Shown piece after piece: positions 12,001 to 20,589 of a stretch of DNA of 62,000 nt (the stretch's first letter is position 1; every line of letters begins with the position of its first letter). Under the pieces are notes generated by a model. It was not told the DNA's origin, made no database searches, and saw nothing but the letters and a program-made list of their open reading frames with translations. Position numbers and translations under genes: made by a program. Location of the stretch: NCBI RefSeq assembly GCF_964340395.1, contig NC_135561.1, positions 20,486,740 to 20,548,739 of the forward strand, written 5' to 3'. Source of the stretch: Glandiceps talaboti (Eukaryota; Hemichordata; Enteropneusta; Spengelidae).

Positions 12001-15000
12001 ACTGCATTTGCAACCCCCTTTGGTTTTTACGAATTCGTTGCAATGCCCTTCGGACTCATGAATGCTGGTGCTACGTGTCAGCGTGTCGTGGAGCAATGTT
12101 TAGGAGATTATAACATGAGGATTTGCATGGTCTACATGGATGATGTGATAATTTTTTCAGACACGTTTGAGGAACATCTAGACCGAGTTGATAAGGTTCT
12201 CAAACGGCTCAGAGAATTTGACCTAAAGATTAAGCATACCAAGTGTCAGCTTTTTCGCGAGAAGATCAACTACTTGGGACATGTTGTATCTTCGAATGGA
12301 GTTGAGACCGACCCCGGCAAGACTGAGGCATTGAGGACGTGGCCAGTCCCCACCAACGTTAAGGAACTGAGAACATTCTTAGGATTTGCGGGGTATTACC
12401 GTAGATTTGTGCAAGGATACTCATCGATTGCCCGACCGTTGCACGCTTTGACAGCAGGGCATCCAACAAAACGCAAGAATGGGGGAGAAAGAAAACGACC
12501 ACCCCCATATGAATGGACAGACGAGTGCCAGAATGCTTTTGAGCTGATTATAGACAAGCTTACTTCAGCTCCAGTTTTGGCCTATGCAGAATATACGCAA
12601 CCTTTCGAGCTTCACACGGATGCAAGCCTGATGGGACTAGGAGCTGCTTTGTACCAAACTGTCAGAGATACAGATGGACAGGAACGATTGCGACCAGTCG
12701 CATATGCGAGTAGGAGTTTGACTGCTAGCGAGAAGAACTATCCGGCTCACAAACTGGAATTTCTTGCCTTGAAATGGTCCGTTACGGAAAAGTTTCGTGA
12801 CTACTGCTTTGGCAATGATGTCACAGTGTTGACCGACAATAACCCACTAACGTACATAGCGAGTACTGCAAAATTGGATGCAACAGGACAGCGATGGTGG
12901 AATGCTTTGTCTCAGTACAAATTGAAGATTCACTATCGACCCGGCTTAAGGAATGGTGATGCGGATGGGCTATCACGACGACCAAGTAGCAAGGCTCGAG
13001 GATTTGATGAGTCAGAAAAACGTTTCCTGAAAACTGTAGTGATGACTCCTGATGAAGTGCAGGCAGTGGGGGAGCCACTTCTGACTGATGGTGATGAAGA
13101 TACACCATGGGTTGAAGCCTTAGCTGCCTCAGTACGAGCGATACCAAAGGAAATGGCTGAACCACCGGAGATGCCAGGAGAGGTGACATTGCCTACAATT
13201 ACGTCAAGCCAATGGGCAAAGTTACAGGACAGAGACCCGACCATACAACGTATACGGACCTTGGTCCTCGCGAAGGACGATGGTAAAGATAAGATGACAA
13301 GGAAACAACGAGCAAAGGAATCACAAGAAGTAAGACTAGCACTGAGAGATTGGAGTAAGTTCTGCTTCCGTGATGACGTTTTACATAGAGCAAGGACGTC
13401 ATCCAGTGGAGAAGTCTACTACCAGTTAGTGCTGCCACACGAATTTCGTCAGGAAGCCATGAAAGGAGTGCATGATGACTGTGGACACCTGGGACAGGAC
13501 CGAGCAATTGATTTATTGAGAGCTAGGTTTTATTGGCCCCTGATGTCAGCCGATGTAAAGAAGTATATTCGTACGTGTAAGAGGTGTACTCGAAGGAAGG
13601 ACGAAGCAGGACTGAAGACACGAGCTCCGATGGTGAGTATTGAAACTTCACAACCACTAGAACTCGTCTGTATGGACTTTTTGAGCCTTGAAGAATGTAA
13701 AGGAGGGATCAGGAACCTACTGGTGATTACTGATCATTTCTCGAAGTTTGCTGTAGCGATTCCCACGCGCAACCAGACAGCTAAAACGACAGCTAAGCAC
13801 CTATGGGAAGACTTTATGCTACCATATGGATGCCCGGAACGACTTCACTCCGATCAAGGTCGGAACTTTGAGTCGCAAGTAATACGGGAGTTGTGTCGAT
13901 TGCTGAACATCAAAAAGTCACGTACCACGCCCTATCATCCCCAAGGGAATGCGCAGACTGAAAGATTCAATCGTACGCTCCTTAATATGATGGGTACACT
14001 CGAGAATGAACAGAAGGCCAAATGGAAGGATTATGTGAAGCCATTGGTACATGCGTACAACTGCACGGTTCATGACACAACAGGTTTCACACCTTACCAC
14101 CTGCTGTTCGGAAGACAGGCAAAGATAGCTTTGGATGTACGATTTGGAACATCACCGGAAAATAGGGATCCTACGACGCCGTCAAAATATATTGCTGATT
14201 TGAGATCCAGGATGGACATGGTATTTCAGATTGCGAAAAGGTCTGCAGAGAAGTCAGCCCGTGCGAGTAAAGGACGATATGATCTGAGGGTTCGTGAGGT
14301 AATGCTAAAAGAAGGTGATCGAGTATTACGCAGGAATGTAAATGTACGAGGTCAACATAAAATCGCTGATCGGTGGGAGGAGGCTCCGTATCTGGTTGTA
14401 AGACGACTAAACCCTGATCTGCCAGTGTATGTTATACGCTCAACGAAAACTTTGAAAACACAGACAGTTCACAGGAATCTGTTGAAACCTTGCTGTGATC
14501 GACCATTGTCGAGTTATACCGAAGACGAGATGAATGAACGTCCCCAGGATAAGGTTATCCCGGAAAATACTGAAGTGGAAGGAAGTTCATCTACACAAAG
14601 TGAACAAGACTGTGTGTTGAACCCTGAATCGCCACCCTTTAAGCCTAGGAATGGTAGACCTGTGTGCTTAGGAGGTATGAATGAATCTACGGATGAATCC
14701 ATGGACAAAAGTGACTCAAACGAGTGTGTGGTTATTGGGCAAGATTCCCCTGAACCAAGCATGATTGTTGTGAGTGATTCTTCAGACCATGTACGAGGCA
14801 CTGATGGCCCTGCAACAAGCATGCATGAAGATAGTATGGGCATATCATCTAACGAGGAGTCTGATGGAATTGCTGAAGAAGCCAATGTGGTACCGCAGAC
14901 CATTCAGTCAAGTGATGTAGTTGAGAATGTCATGGATGCGTCAATGGATAAAGGAACCATAGAAACCGGAAATGAAACTATGGGGGAGGAACAAGTAGAG

Positions 15001-15336
15001 ACCACTTGTAGTGAACGAACTGATACCCATGGTGATTGTTCAGATGCTGATGAGGAATCGTCGGTGGAGGAAGGAGAAAGCGAGGTCCGCCCTCTGCGTC
15101 GATCAACTAGAACTAGGAGACCGCCTAGGTACTACGGTTGGTGTTCGCGACTGATCAAGCGAGCCAAAGATGATAAATGCAATTCAAAGAATCCTAGTAG
15201 TGGAAAGAGGTCATCTTTCGATTCACCGAGGAATAATCATGAAGTTTCTCGAGGAAGACTGACTGCATTGAACAACAGGAACCACGACATAACAATGAAA
15301 ATACTTGAAATCATGGCCAATGGAATGTACGGGTAG
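9064..15336 (+). CDS. Gag-Pol polyprotein of the Ty3/Gypsy element
   Basis: One uninterrupted frame of 2090 residues, starting in a good context (aacATGG). Residues 1 to about 470 are Gag. Two CCHC zinc knuckles of the form C-x2-C-x4-H-x4-C start at 478 and 495. An aspartic protease DTG follows (Asp565). The reverse transcriptase has its YMDD box at 1024-1027 and RNase H its first catalytic Asp near 1186. The integrase zinc finger is H1470-x4-H1475-x29-C-x2-C, and its catalytic triad is Asp1538, Asp1597 and Glu1633 (D-58-D-35-E). The last ~230 residues are rich in Asp, Glu and Ser and end in a basic Arg-Arg-Ser-Thr patch; I do not recognise this tail. Gag and Pol are fused without a stop or frameshift, so one polyprotein is expected. 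All catalytic residues I checked are present. Confidence 0.96.
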   Translation: MADAQGSDGRVKTEEDSEVSMTAKGVPNPDPWHSEHETTDSIKGAKATKHESVSMTPIGGGGVSRLSHGTIPKRGGGRGIYTPKSVRSLPTKGYGLNESALQFGSERERIAELEHELKSLHERERRHNEEIEFEDLLQRNGKRMKERLEYEELTHQALAEVVNTAPRVPTFTGDYKGKDSISYESWLREVQSMRQSGIHSNRVLQQAIRKSIRGEASEIILGLGIDPSIEKILNKLETVYGVVVSTATLKRQLYNDYQKDETAASFACRVEINLRRIYDRGGVLETEMDSILRTTLWEGLTDSRVKDIARHRYENAKNFDELLRIIRVAEQEVQGTRSPKMREKVEDRRKKTRGHTAVKQLQEMSDSDTDDNGERSKKRKPRDHETDEVYTKMTAMLKAMQLQQEQVKLVMEQQRKEHAAGMEEIRNARAAMMVPPHGMPRPFDIAAQIPQEANPRRGAPNHCDERNGNKSEGKSFACYNCNGEGHMSRDCKQPCGKCKEEGHTSAKCPKRKHASVKAQRMTGRRRHEKNQRRNRKSRPIDGRVVGPLNEQYALVNGNKCLAQLDTGSQVTMISEDYYCRYLSDVPFTPLDEVLEIAGVTDDVLEYIGVIEVEVGFPIHVFNDATIFRLLALVVKGTEYNNRVPLLAGTNWLNHYMTIKTLNDDGNTMSRMKPVARRAITTLRAREQFYGPNGNMGVVRAAVSERVTLKPHTAHTIPGSMKAGPKGERHEVLLGDDDDWSEHKGWTLNPMVTVAECGRRSTAVPVVIKNETDKPVVIKPRQVVATVKAVRGIEVQPRKTPKDNETRDEPLKVREMNVRGLSFDMTNSPANEGQVNKVQEVLERNIGSFSTNDNDLGRCTIHKHEINLRDERPVKQPYRRIPPALYEEIRAQLRGMLDNGVIRQSKSPWSSPLVLVAKKDGTTRICVDYRRLNAQTTPDAYALPRIEEGLDVLSGAKWFTSIDLKSGFWQIAMAEKDIPKTAFATPFGFYEFVAMPFGLMNAGATCQRVVEQCLGDYNMRICMVYMDDVIIFSDTFEEHLDRVDKVLKRLREFDLKIKHTKCQLFREKINYLGHVVSSNGVETDPGKTEALRTWPVPTNVKELRTFLGFAGYYRRFVQGYSSIARPLHALTAGHPTKRKNGGERKRPPPYEWTDECQNAFELIIDKLTSAPVLAYAEYTQPFELHTDASLMGLGAALYQTVRDTDGQERLRPVAYASRSLTASEKNYPAHKLEFLALKWSVTEKFRDYCFGNDVTVLTDNNPLTYIASTAKLDATGQRWWNALSQYKLKIHYRPGLRNGDADGLSRRPSSKARGFDESEKRFLKTVVMTPDEVQAVGEPLLTDGDEDTPWVEALAASVRAIPKEMAEPPEMPGEVTLPTITSSQWAKLQDRDPTIQRIRTLVLAKDDGKDKMTRKQRAKESQEVRLALRDWSKFCFRDDVLHRARTSSSGEVYYQLVLPHEFRQEAMKGVHDDCGHLGQDRAIDLLRARFYWPLMSADVKKYIRTCKRCTRRKDEAGLKTRAPMVSIETSQPLELVCMDFLSLEECKGGIRNLLVITDHFSKFAVAIPTRNQTAKTTAKHLWEDFMLPYGCPERLHSDQGRNFESQVIRELCRLLNIKKSRTTPYHPQGNAQTERFNRTLLNMMGTLENEQKAKWKDYVKPLVHAYNCTVHDTTGFTPYHLLFGRQAKIALDVRFGTSPENRDPTTPSKYIADLRSRMDMVFQIAKRSAEKSARASKGRYDLRVREVMLKEGDRVLRRNVNVRGQHKIADRWEEAPYLVVRRLNPDLPVYVIRSTKTLKTQTVHRNLLKPCCDRPLSSYTEDEMNERPQDKVIPENTEVEGSSSTQSEQDCVLNPESPPFKPRNGRPVCLGGMNESTDESMDKSDSNECVVIGQDSPEPSMIVVSDSSDHVRGTDGPATSMHEDSMGISSNEESDGIAEEANVVPQTIQSSDVVENVMDASMDKGTIETGNETMGEEQVETTCSERTDTHGDCSDADEESSVEEGESEVRPLRRSTRTRRPPRYYGWCSRLIKRAKDDKCNSKNPSSGKRSSFDSPRNNHEVSRGRLTALNNRNHDITMKILEIMANGMYG

Positions 15337-15902
15337 GTATGAAGGAATGTTGATGAATGTGTGTATAGAGTGGATTAGCATAGTTATCCTTTAACTATAT
15401 CTCGTATGTGTATGCTGATGCCATCGATGATGTTTCAGGTAAGTTGGTCTTGAGTACCAGCAGCGATTGATGAAAGGTAAGTGAGGGTGCGTATTTAGGA
15501 ATGCTTCGTGCGCCTTTGCAGATTTGCGATTTGGTTTAGCCAAGCCTTTGGGTCCTGCGCATCATGCGTTGCCCTGCGGCCTCTGTGCACTTATCTTTTC
15601 TGATTACTCTTGCAGGTTTATGGATCGAGACTCTACCCTACTGCTATGACATGAAAATGGTGTTTCGTCGAACGTGCATCTGAGGATGACTTGAGTTTCT
15701 CGTTTTTCAGGTATCATGCCTTTGCCAACGAGAACGTTTCGATGTTGAGTCTCGTTAAAGTTTGTGCTTATGTTTGTGTTCTGTATCTCGTCGACATTTT
15801 CTGGACTTGTTTTGATTTCCAATGTTCGATCATTTATTTCACTTTAAAAAAATATCTTGAAGTAAGCATATGGTAAACTGTCTCTATGCTGACTTGGGGG
15901 AG
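15337..15902 (+). promoter_or_regulatory. 3' noncoding region of the retroelement and polypurine tract
   Basis: 566 bases between the gag-pol stop and the 3' LTR, with no env-like frame. The last bases, TTGGGGGAG (15894-15902), abut the LTR and form the polypurine tract that primes plus-strand DNA synthesis. The rest holds only frames under 75 codons. Confidence 0.8.
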
Positions 15903-17500
15903 TGTGATACCATGGGATTTGTACCCCCTAAAGACATAGTGGGATGACCCAACGTATATTTGATTGCGGCTCTATGTACTAACTTTTGTTTTATTCTGAT
16001 TACGCAATTAAAGTAATCCCCAAGTTTTGATCGTATTTTTATGTGACATTGAACCTCAGGTAATGTGAATTTCTATACAAAAGGTCTTTTATTGTTACTT
16101 ATTGTTTTTTATTGCTCACAAGTTTAAATCGTTTCAGTCGAGGTAGTCGTGTGTATATCTTGCCAAAGGTCCGGCGGATGTAACACGGTGATGAGGACCC
16201 TGGAATAAAAAAAACTTCTAAGATGGCCGTTGTCCGGTTGAATTGATGGGAGTTGAACTCTCCACGAAATCCAAACTATCTGCAGAATCGTGTAATGAAA
16301 TCGTATTTAACAGGGACACGAAGGGAGCTGGATATCTACTGACATTATTTGAGCTGGTATTTGCGAAACCCTGACGAGCGAGGAAGTTTTTCCTGGACGA
16401 TTTTGAATGTCAGTTTGCTGTACCTGAACGAAGCGTGCATGATAGCAGAAGTCGACTGCATTTCTGATACGACGATTGCCGAGATCGACGATTAAGGACA
16501 CTCGCACTGATTTCTGAACGCTGATGCTTCAGGTTTGGAAAGCTGATGTAAGTACGATTCGATTAATGCAAGTCGCATGGAAATCGGACTGGATTTGGTA
16601 AAGTTACGGCCATTCATAACTCTATACTGAACTTTTGAGTACTCTCGACGAGCGGATTTGCCAGGTTGAACTCATACATAGCGAATCACGACTGATCTGT
16701 GTTATCGTTTATTCCTATTTTATTTCTATGAAACATTAACTGAGGCGATCGATGCTTTATAAATCAATACAGAATAATTGCGGACTCTGTGATAATTATT
16801 CTCATTGATATTCGGAACTCTTCCGTTGGATTTTTGCAAGCAAATCGACGTCGCGGATATCATTAATGTTGTTAGTCTGACCAACGCCCTCATCGGTAGA
16901 AGTCGACGTTGTTTGTCACTTTTGTTTATGACCTTTCGAATGACCCCAGGAGTGACTTTATGCAGGTGAAGCTACGCCAGTTTTCCTCGCGTTACTGTGT
17001 TAACTGTTACTAACATTGCTATAGAGGATTTACGAGGGATTACTGCAACGGACACTACTGTATGAATGAACACCTTGGACCCACTGATGATCTGATTTGT
17101 GTAACAGGTTTTTGAATCGATACCTTTTATTTCTATGATATTAAGACATTGAATACTAGTACATAAGTGAGCACATTTGATAACGAAATTGTAAGTTTTT
17201 GATAACGAAATTGTAACTTTTTGATAACAAGATTGCAAGTTGAAACTATTACTGTACCGGTACATTTGAATGTTGGCAGGGTTGTTGTTAATTAGATTTC
17301 ATCCTTTCACTTTACTGCATGTGTCAGTGTCATTTGTCCAGTCGATACTCTTGTCTTGGTATACCCCTACCCTCAACGCAACCGCATTTTACCACAAATT
17401 CACGACCCAACTCACACGAACGAAATTGTTGATTGCCCTTGTGGAGTTTGCTCCTATACAGCTAGCCCGTGAACCACATCGAAATAAAGCAAGGGTAACA
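15903..17500 (+). repeat. 3' LTR
   Basis: Repeats 7158-8755 at a constant offset of 8745 with the same 1598-bp length. Every segment compared by eye was identical, including the translated short frames at 7562/16307 and 8227/16972. LTRs are identical at integration, so the lack of differences indicates youth (or recent gene conversion). Confidence 0.97.
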
Positions 17501-17533
17501 ATCATAATCATAATCATAATCATAATCATAGTC
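17501..17533. repeat. short (ATCATA)n hexamer tract at the 3' junction
   Basis: Immediately after the CA end of the 3' LTR come about five copies of a six-base unit, ending in TAGTCATAATCT, which merges into the minisatellite. The hexamer resembles the TCATAATC variant inside the minisatellite unit, so it may have expanded locally at or after insertion. Confidence 0.85.
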
Positions 17534-19550
17534 ATAATCTATAAAACATAACAGTACATAGATGTCACAATCTATAAAACAGTACATAGATGTCACACTA
17601 AAACATAACAGTACATAGATGTCACAATCTATAAAACATAACTACATAGATGTCATAATCTATAAAACAACAGTACATAGATGTCACAATCTATAAAACA
17701 ACAGTACATAGATGTTACACTATAAAACATAACAGTACATAGATGTCACAATCTATAAAACATAACAGTACATAGATGTCACACTATAAAACATAACAGT
17801 ACATAGATGTCACAATCTATAAAACATAACTACATAGATGTCACAATCTATAAAACATAACAATACGTAGATGTCACAATCTATAAAACATAATAGTACA
17901 TAGATGTCACACTATAAAACATAGCAGTACATAGATGTCACAATCTATAAAACATAAAAGTACATAGATGTCACAATCTATAAAACAACAGTACATAGAT
18001 GTCATAATCTATAAAACATAACAGTACATAGATGTCACACTATAAAACATAACAGTACATAGATGTCACAATCTATAAAACATAGCAGTACATAGATGTC
18101 ATAATCTATAAAACATAACAGTACATAGATGTCATAATCTATAAAACATAACAGTACATAGATGTCACACTATAAAACATAACAGTACATAGATGTCACA
18201 ATCTATAAAACAGTACATAGATGTCACAATCTATAAAACATAACAGTACATAGATGTCATAATCTATAAAACATAACAGTACATAGATGTCACAATCTAT
18301 AAAACAGTACATAGATGTCACAATCTATAAAACATAACAGTACATAGATGTCATAATCTATAAAACATAACTACATAGATGTCACAACCTATAAAACAAA
18401 AGTACATAGATGTCACAATCTATAAAACATAACAGTACATAGATGTCACAATCTATAAAACATAACTACATAGATGTCACAATCTATAAAACATAACAGT
18501 ACATAGATGTCACAATCTATAAAACAAAAGTACATAGATGTCACAATCTATAAAACATAACAGTACATAGATGTCACAATCTATAAAACAAAAGTACATA
18601 GATGTCACAATCTATAAAACATAACAGTACATAGATGTCACAATCTATAAAACATAACTACATAGATGTCATAATCTATAAATCATAACAATACATAGAT
18701 GTCACAATCTATAAAACATAACAGTACATAGATGTCACACTATAAAACATAACAGTACATAGATGTCACAATCTATAAAACATAACAGTACATAGATGTC
18801 ACAATCTATAAAACATAACAATACGTAGATGTCACAATCTATAAAACATAATAGTACATAGATGTCACACTATAAAACATAGCAGTACATAGATGTCACA
18901 ATCTATAAAACATAAAAGTACATAGATGTCACAATCTATAAAACAACAATACATAGATGTCATAATCTATAAAACATAACAGTACATAGATGTCACAATC
19001 TATAAAACATAACAGTACATAGATGTCACAATCTATAAAACATAACAGTACATAGATGTCATAATCTATAAAACAACAGTACATAGATGTCACAATCTAT
19101 AAAACATAAAAGTACATAGATGTCACAATCTATAAAACAACAGTACATAGATGTCATAATCTATAAAACATAACAGTACATAGATGTCACACTATAAAAC
19201 ATAACAGTACATAGATGTCACAATCTATAAAACAACAGTACATAGATGTCATAATCTATAAAACATAACAGTACATAGATGTCACAATCTATAAAACAGT
19301 ACATAGATGTCACAATCTATAAAACATAACAGTACATAGATGTCATAATCTATAAAACATAACAGTACATAGATGTCATAATCTATAAAACAACAGTACA
19401 TAGATGTCACACTAAAACATAACAGTACATAGATGTCACACTAAAACATAACAGTACATAGATGTCATAATCTATAAAACATAACAGTACATAGATGTCA
19501 TAATCTATAAAACATAACAGTACATAGATGTCACAATCTATAAAACAATT
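17534..19550. repeat. ~33-bp minisatellite, right block
   Basis: The same unit and orientation as the block at 5900-7157, about 60 copies with length variants. It has higher-order structure: a distinctive run of variant units (CAATACGTAG, then ATAATAGTAC, then ATAGCAGTAC) at 17861 recurs 958 bases later at 18819. The array ends near 19550 in unique DNA. Confidence 0.95.
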
Positions 19551-19716
19551 CAACAAAAGTTTAGGGGAAAAAGGAAACCAGACTGATAATTCAAAGTACA
19601 ATGTGTGGAAGGACAATGAATAAATTAATTGACACCTGATCTCGTACTATTAGTATTTACATCAGATTAAAGGATGCATTTATCAGATATTTGATCCACT
19701 GTTTGGCTATGTATGT

Positions 19717-20280
19717 GTGCACTGGTACATCGAAAAAGTAACCCGAACTATAAGTCCCAAAATCGGAATCATCTCTCGTATTCGCCATTATGTCCCAAGG
19801 TCCACCCTTGTTTTACTTTACAACACTTTAATCCTCCCCCATCTTAGTTACTGTCTTGAAATTTGGGGTAACACCTATCGTACATTACTCGAACCACTTA
19901 TAATCTTGCAAAAGAAACTAGCTCGACTTATCACTTTCTCTGATTATCAAACACATTCTGCGCCCCTTTTCAATCAACTCCGAATATTAGATATCCATAA
20001 ACTGTGTAAATTCCAAACATGCATGTTTGTCTATGACTTACAAAATAACCGCTATGCTCATAATATTAACCACTACATTACTAACCGTCTATCCCATAAC
20101 TACCCTACCAGATCAGCCCTCAGTTGTAACATTCCCATTCCAAAAGTTAATCTTACAATTTGTCAAAAGAATTTCAAATATGCATTACCCAAACATTGGA
20201 ACTCCCTACCAAACAAACTTAAGAATATACACAAGCGACATGAATTTAAAAAATGTATAAAGACACACCTTTTCTCTTGA
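19717..20280 (+). pseudogene. LINE reverse transcriptase, C-terminal remnant
   Basis: About 185 codons resembling the region after the RT domain in CR1/L2-like ORF2 proteins. It shows SPKIGIISRIRHYVP, then LLYNTLILPHLSYCLEIWG, a PLIILQKKLARLIT block, an FNQLRILDIHKLCKFQ block, and ends near HLFS. The catalytic RT core is missing upstream, and no ATG starts the conserved part, so this is a dead fragment. The frame itself has no stop before 20280, so the insertion is not very old. Confidence 0.85.
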
Positions 20281-20588
20281 TTCTAATTTGTACTGTAAAT
20301 ATGTAAATATCTTTTTCTGTACATGTGCTATAATAGATTTGTGAATATGTATGTGTGTATTGATTATTACTATATTATTTGTTATTATTAATTATTTATC
20401 ATAAGTACGCCGTGTATCTTTACCTTCTATATTTTGACAGGATAAGGACCATGGACTAGATTAGTTTCTAGTAAACTATTTCCATGGTCCTCACCAGAGC
20501 ATTTTCTTTTACTGTATTTGTATTTTCCTCTCTGTAATGTTATTACCTTATGTTTCCGGTGAAAATAAATTCAATTCAATTCAATTCA
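19725..20588 (+). mobile_element. 5'-truncated LINE: RT C-terminus, 3' UTR and (TTCAA)n tail
   Basis: The coding 3' end of a LINE reverse transcriptase (to 20280) is followed by about 280 bases of 3' UTR with a hairpin, and a terminal run of ATTCA/TTCAA pentamers at about 20566-20588. Short tandem repeats at the 3' end instead of poly(A) are typical of CR1/L2-like LINEs, and 5' truncation is usual. The tail ends one base before the stop codon of the convergent TRIM gene. The exact left boundary is uncertain. Confidence 0.85.
20445..20491 (+). other. hairpin in the LINE 3' UTR
   Basis: AGGACCATGG (20445-20454) pairs perfectly with CCATGGTCCT (20482-20491). Inside it, ACTAGA (20455-20460) pairs with TCTAGT (20467-20472). 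The result is a long stem with an asymmetric bulge. LINE reverse transcriptases often recognise such 3' stem-loops; the role here is inferred from position. Confidence 0.7.
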
Positions 20589-20589
20589 G

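Larger units (their letters stand above)
7158..17500 (+). mobile_element. complete Ty3/Gypsy LTR retrotransposon
   Basis: A 10,343-bp element made of a 5' LTR (7158-8755), primer-binding site (8758-8775), leader, gag-pol (9064-15336), polypurine tract (15894-15902) and 3' LTR (15903-17500). The LTRs begin TG and end CA, are the same length, and show no difference on reading. The order protease, RT, RNase H, integrase inside one frame defines the Ty3/Gypsy (Metaviridae) type. There is no env-like frame. It sits inside the 33-bp minisatellite. Identical LTRs plus an intact frame point to a very recent insertion. No target-site duplication is visible: the base runs next to the two LTRs differ. 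Confidence 0.97.

Noticed and set aside
15337-15902. Possible env gene downstream of gag-pol
   Set aside because: Longest frame is under 75 codons with no signal peptide or glycoprotein pattern.
5900-19550. CRISPR-like array from regularly spaced ~33-bp repeats
   Set aside because: The copies are directly adjacent with no unique spacers, no cas genes are present, and the DNA is animal; it is a minisatellite.
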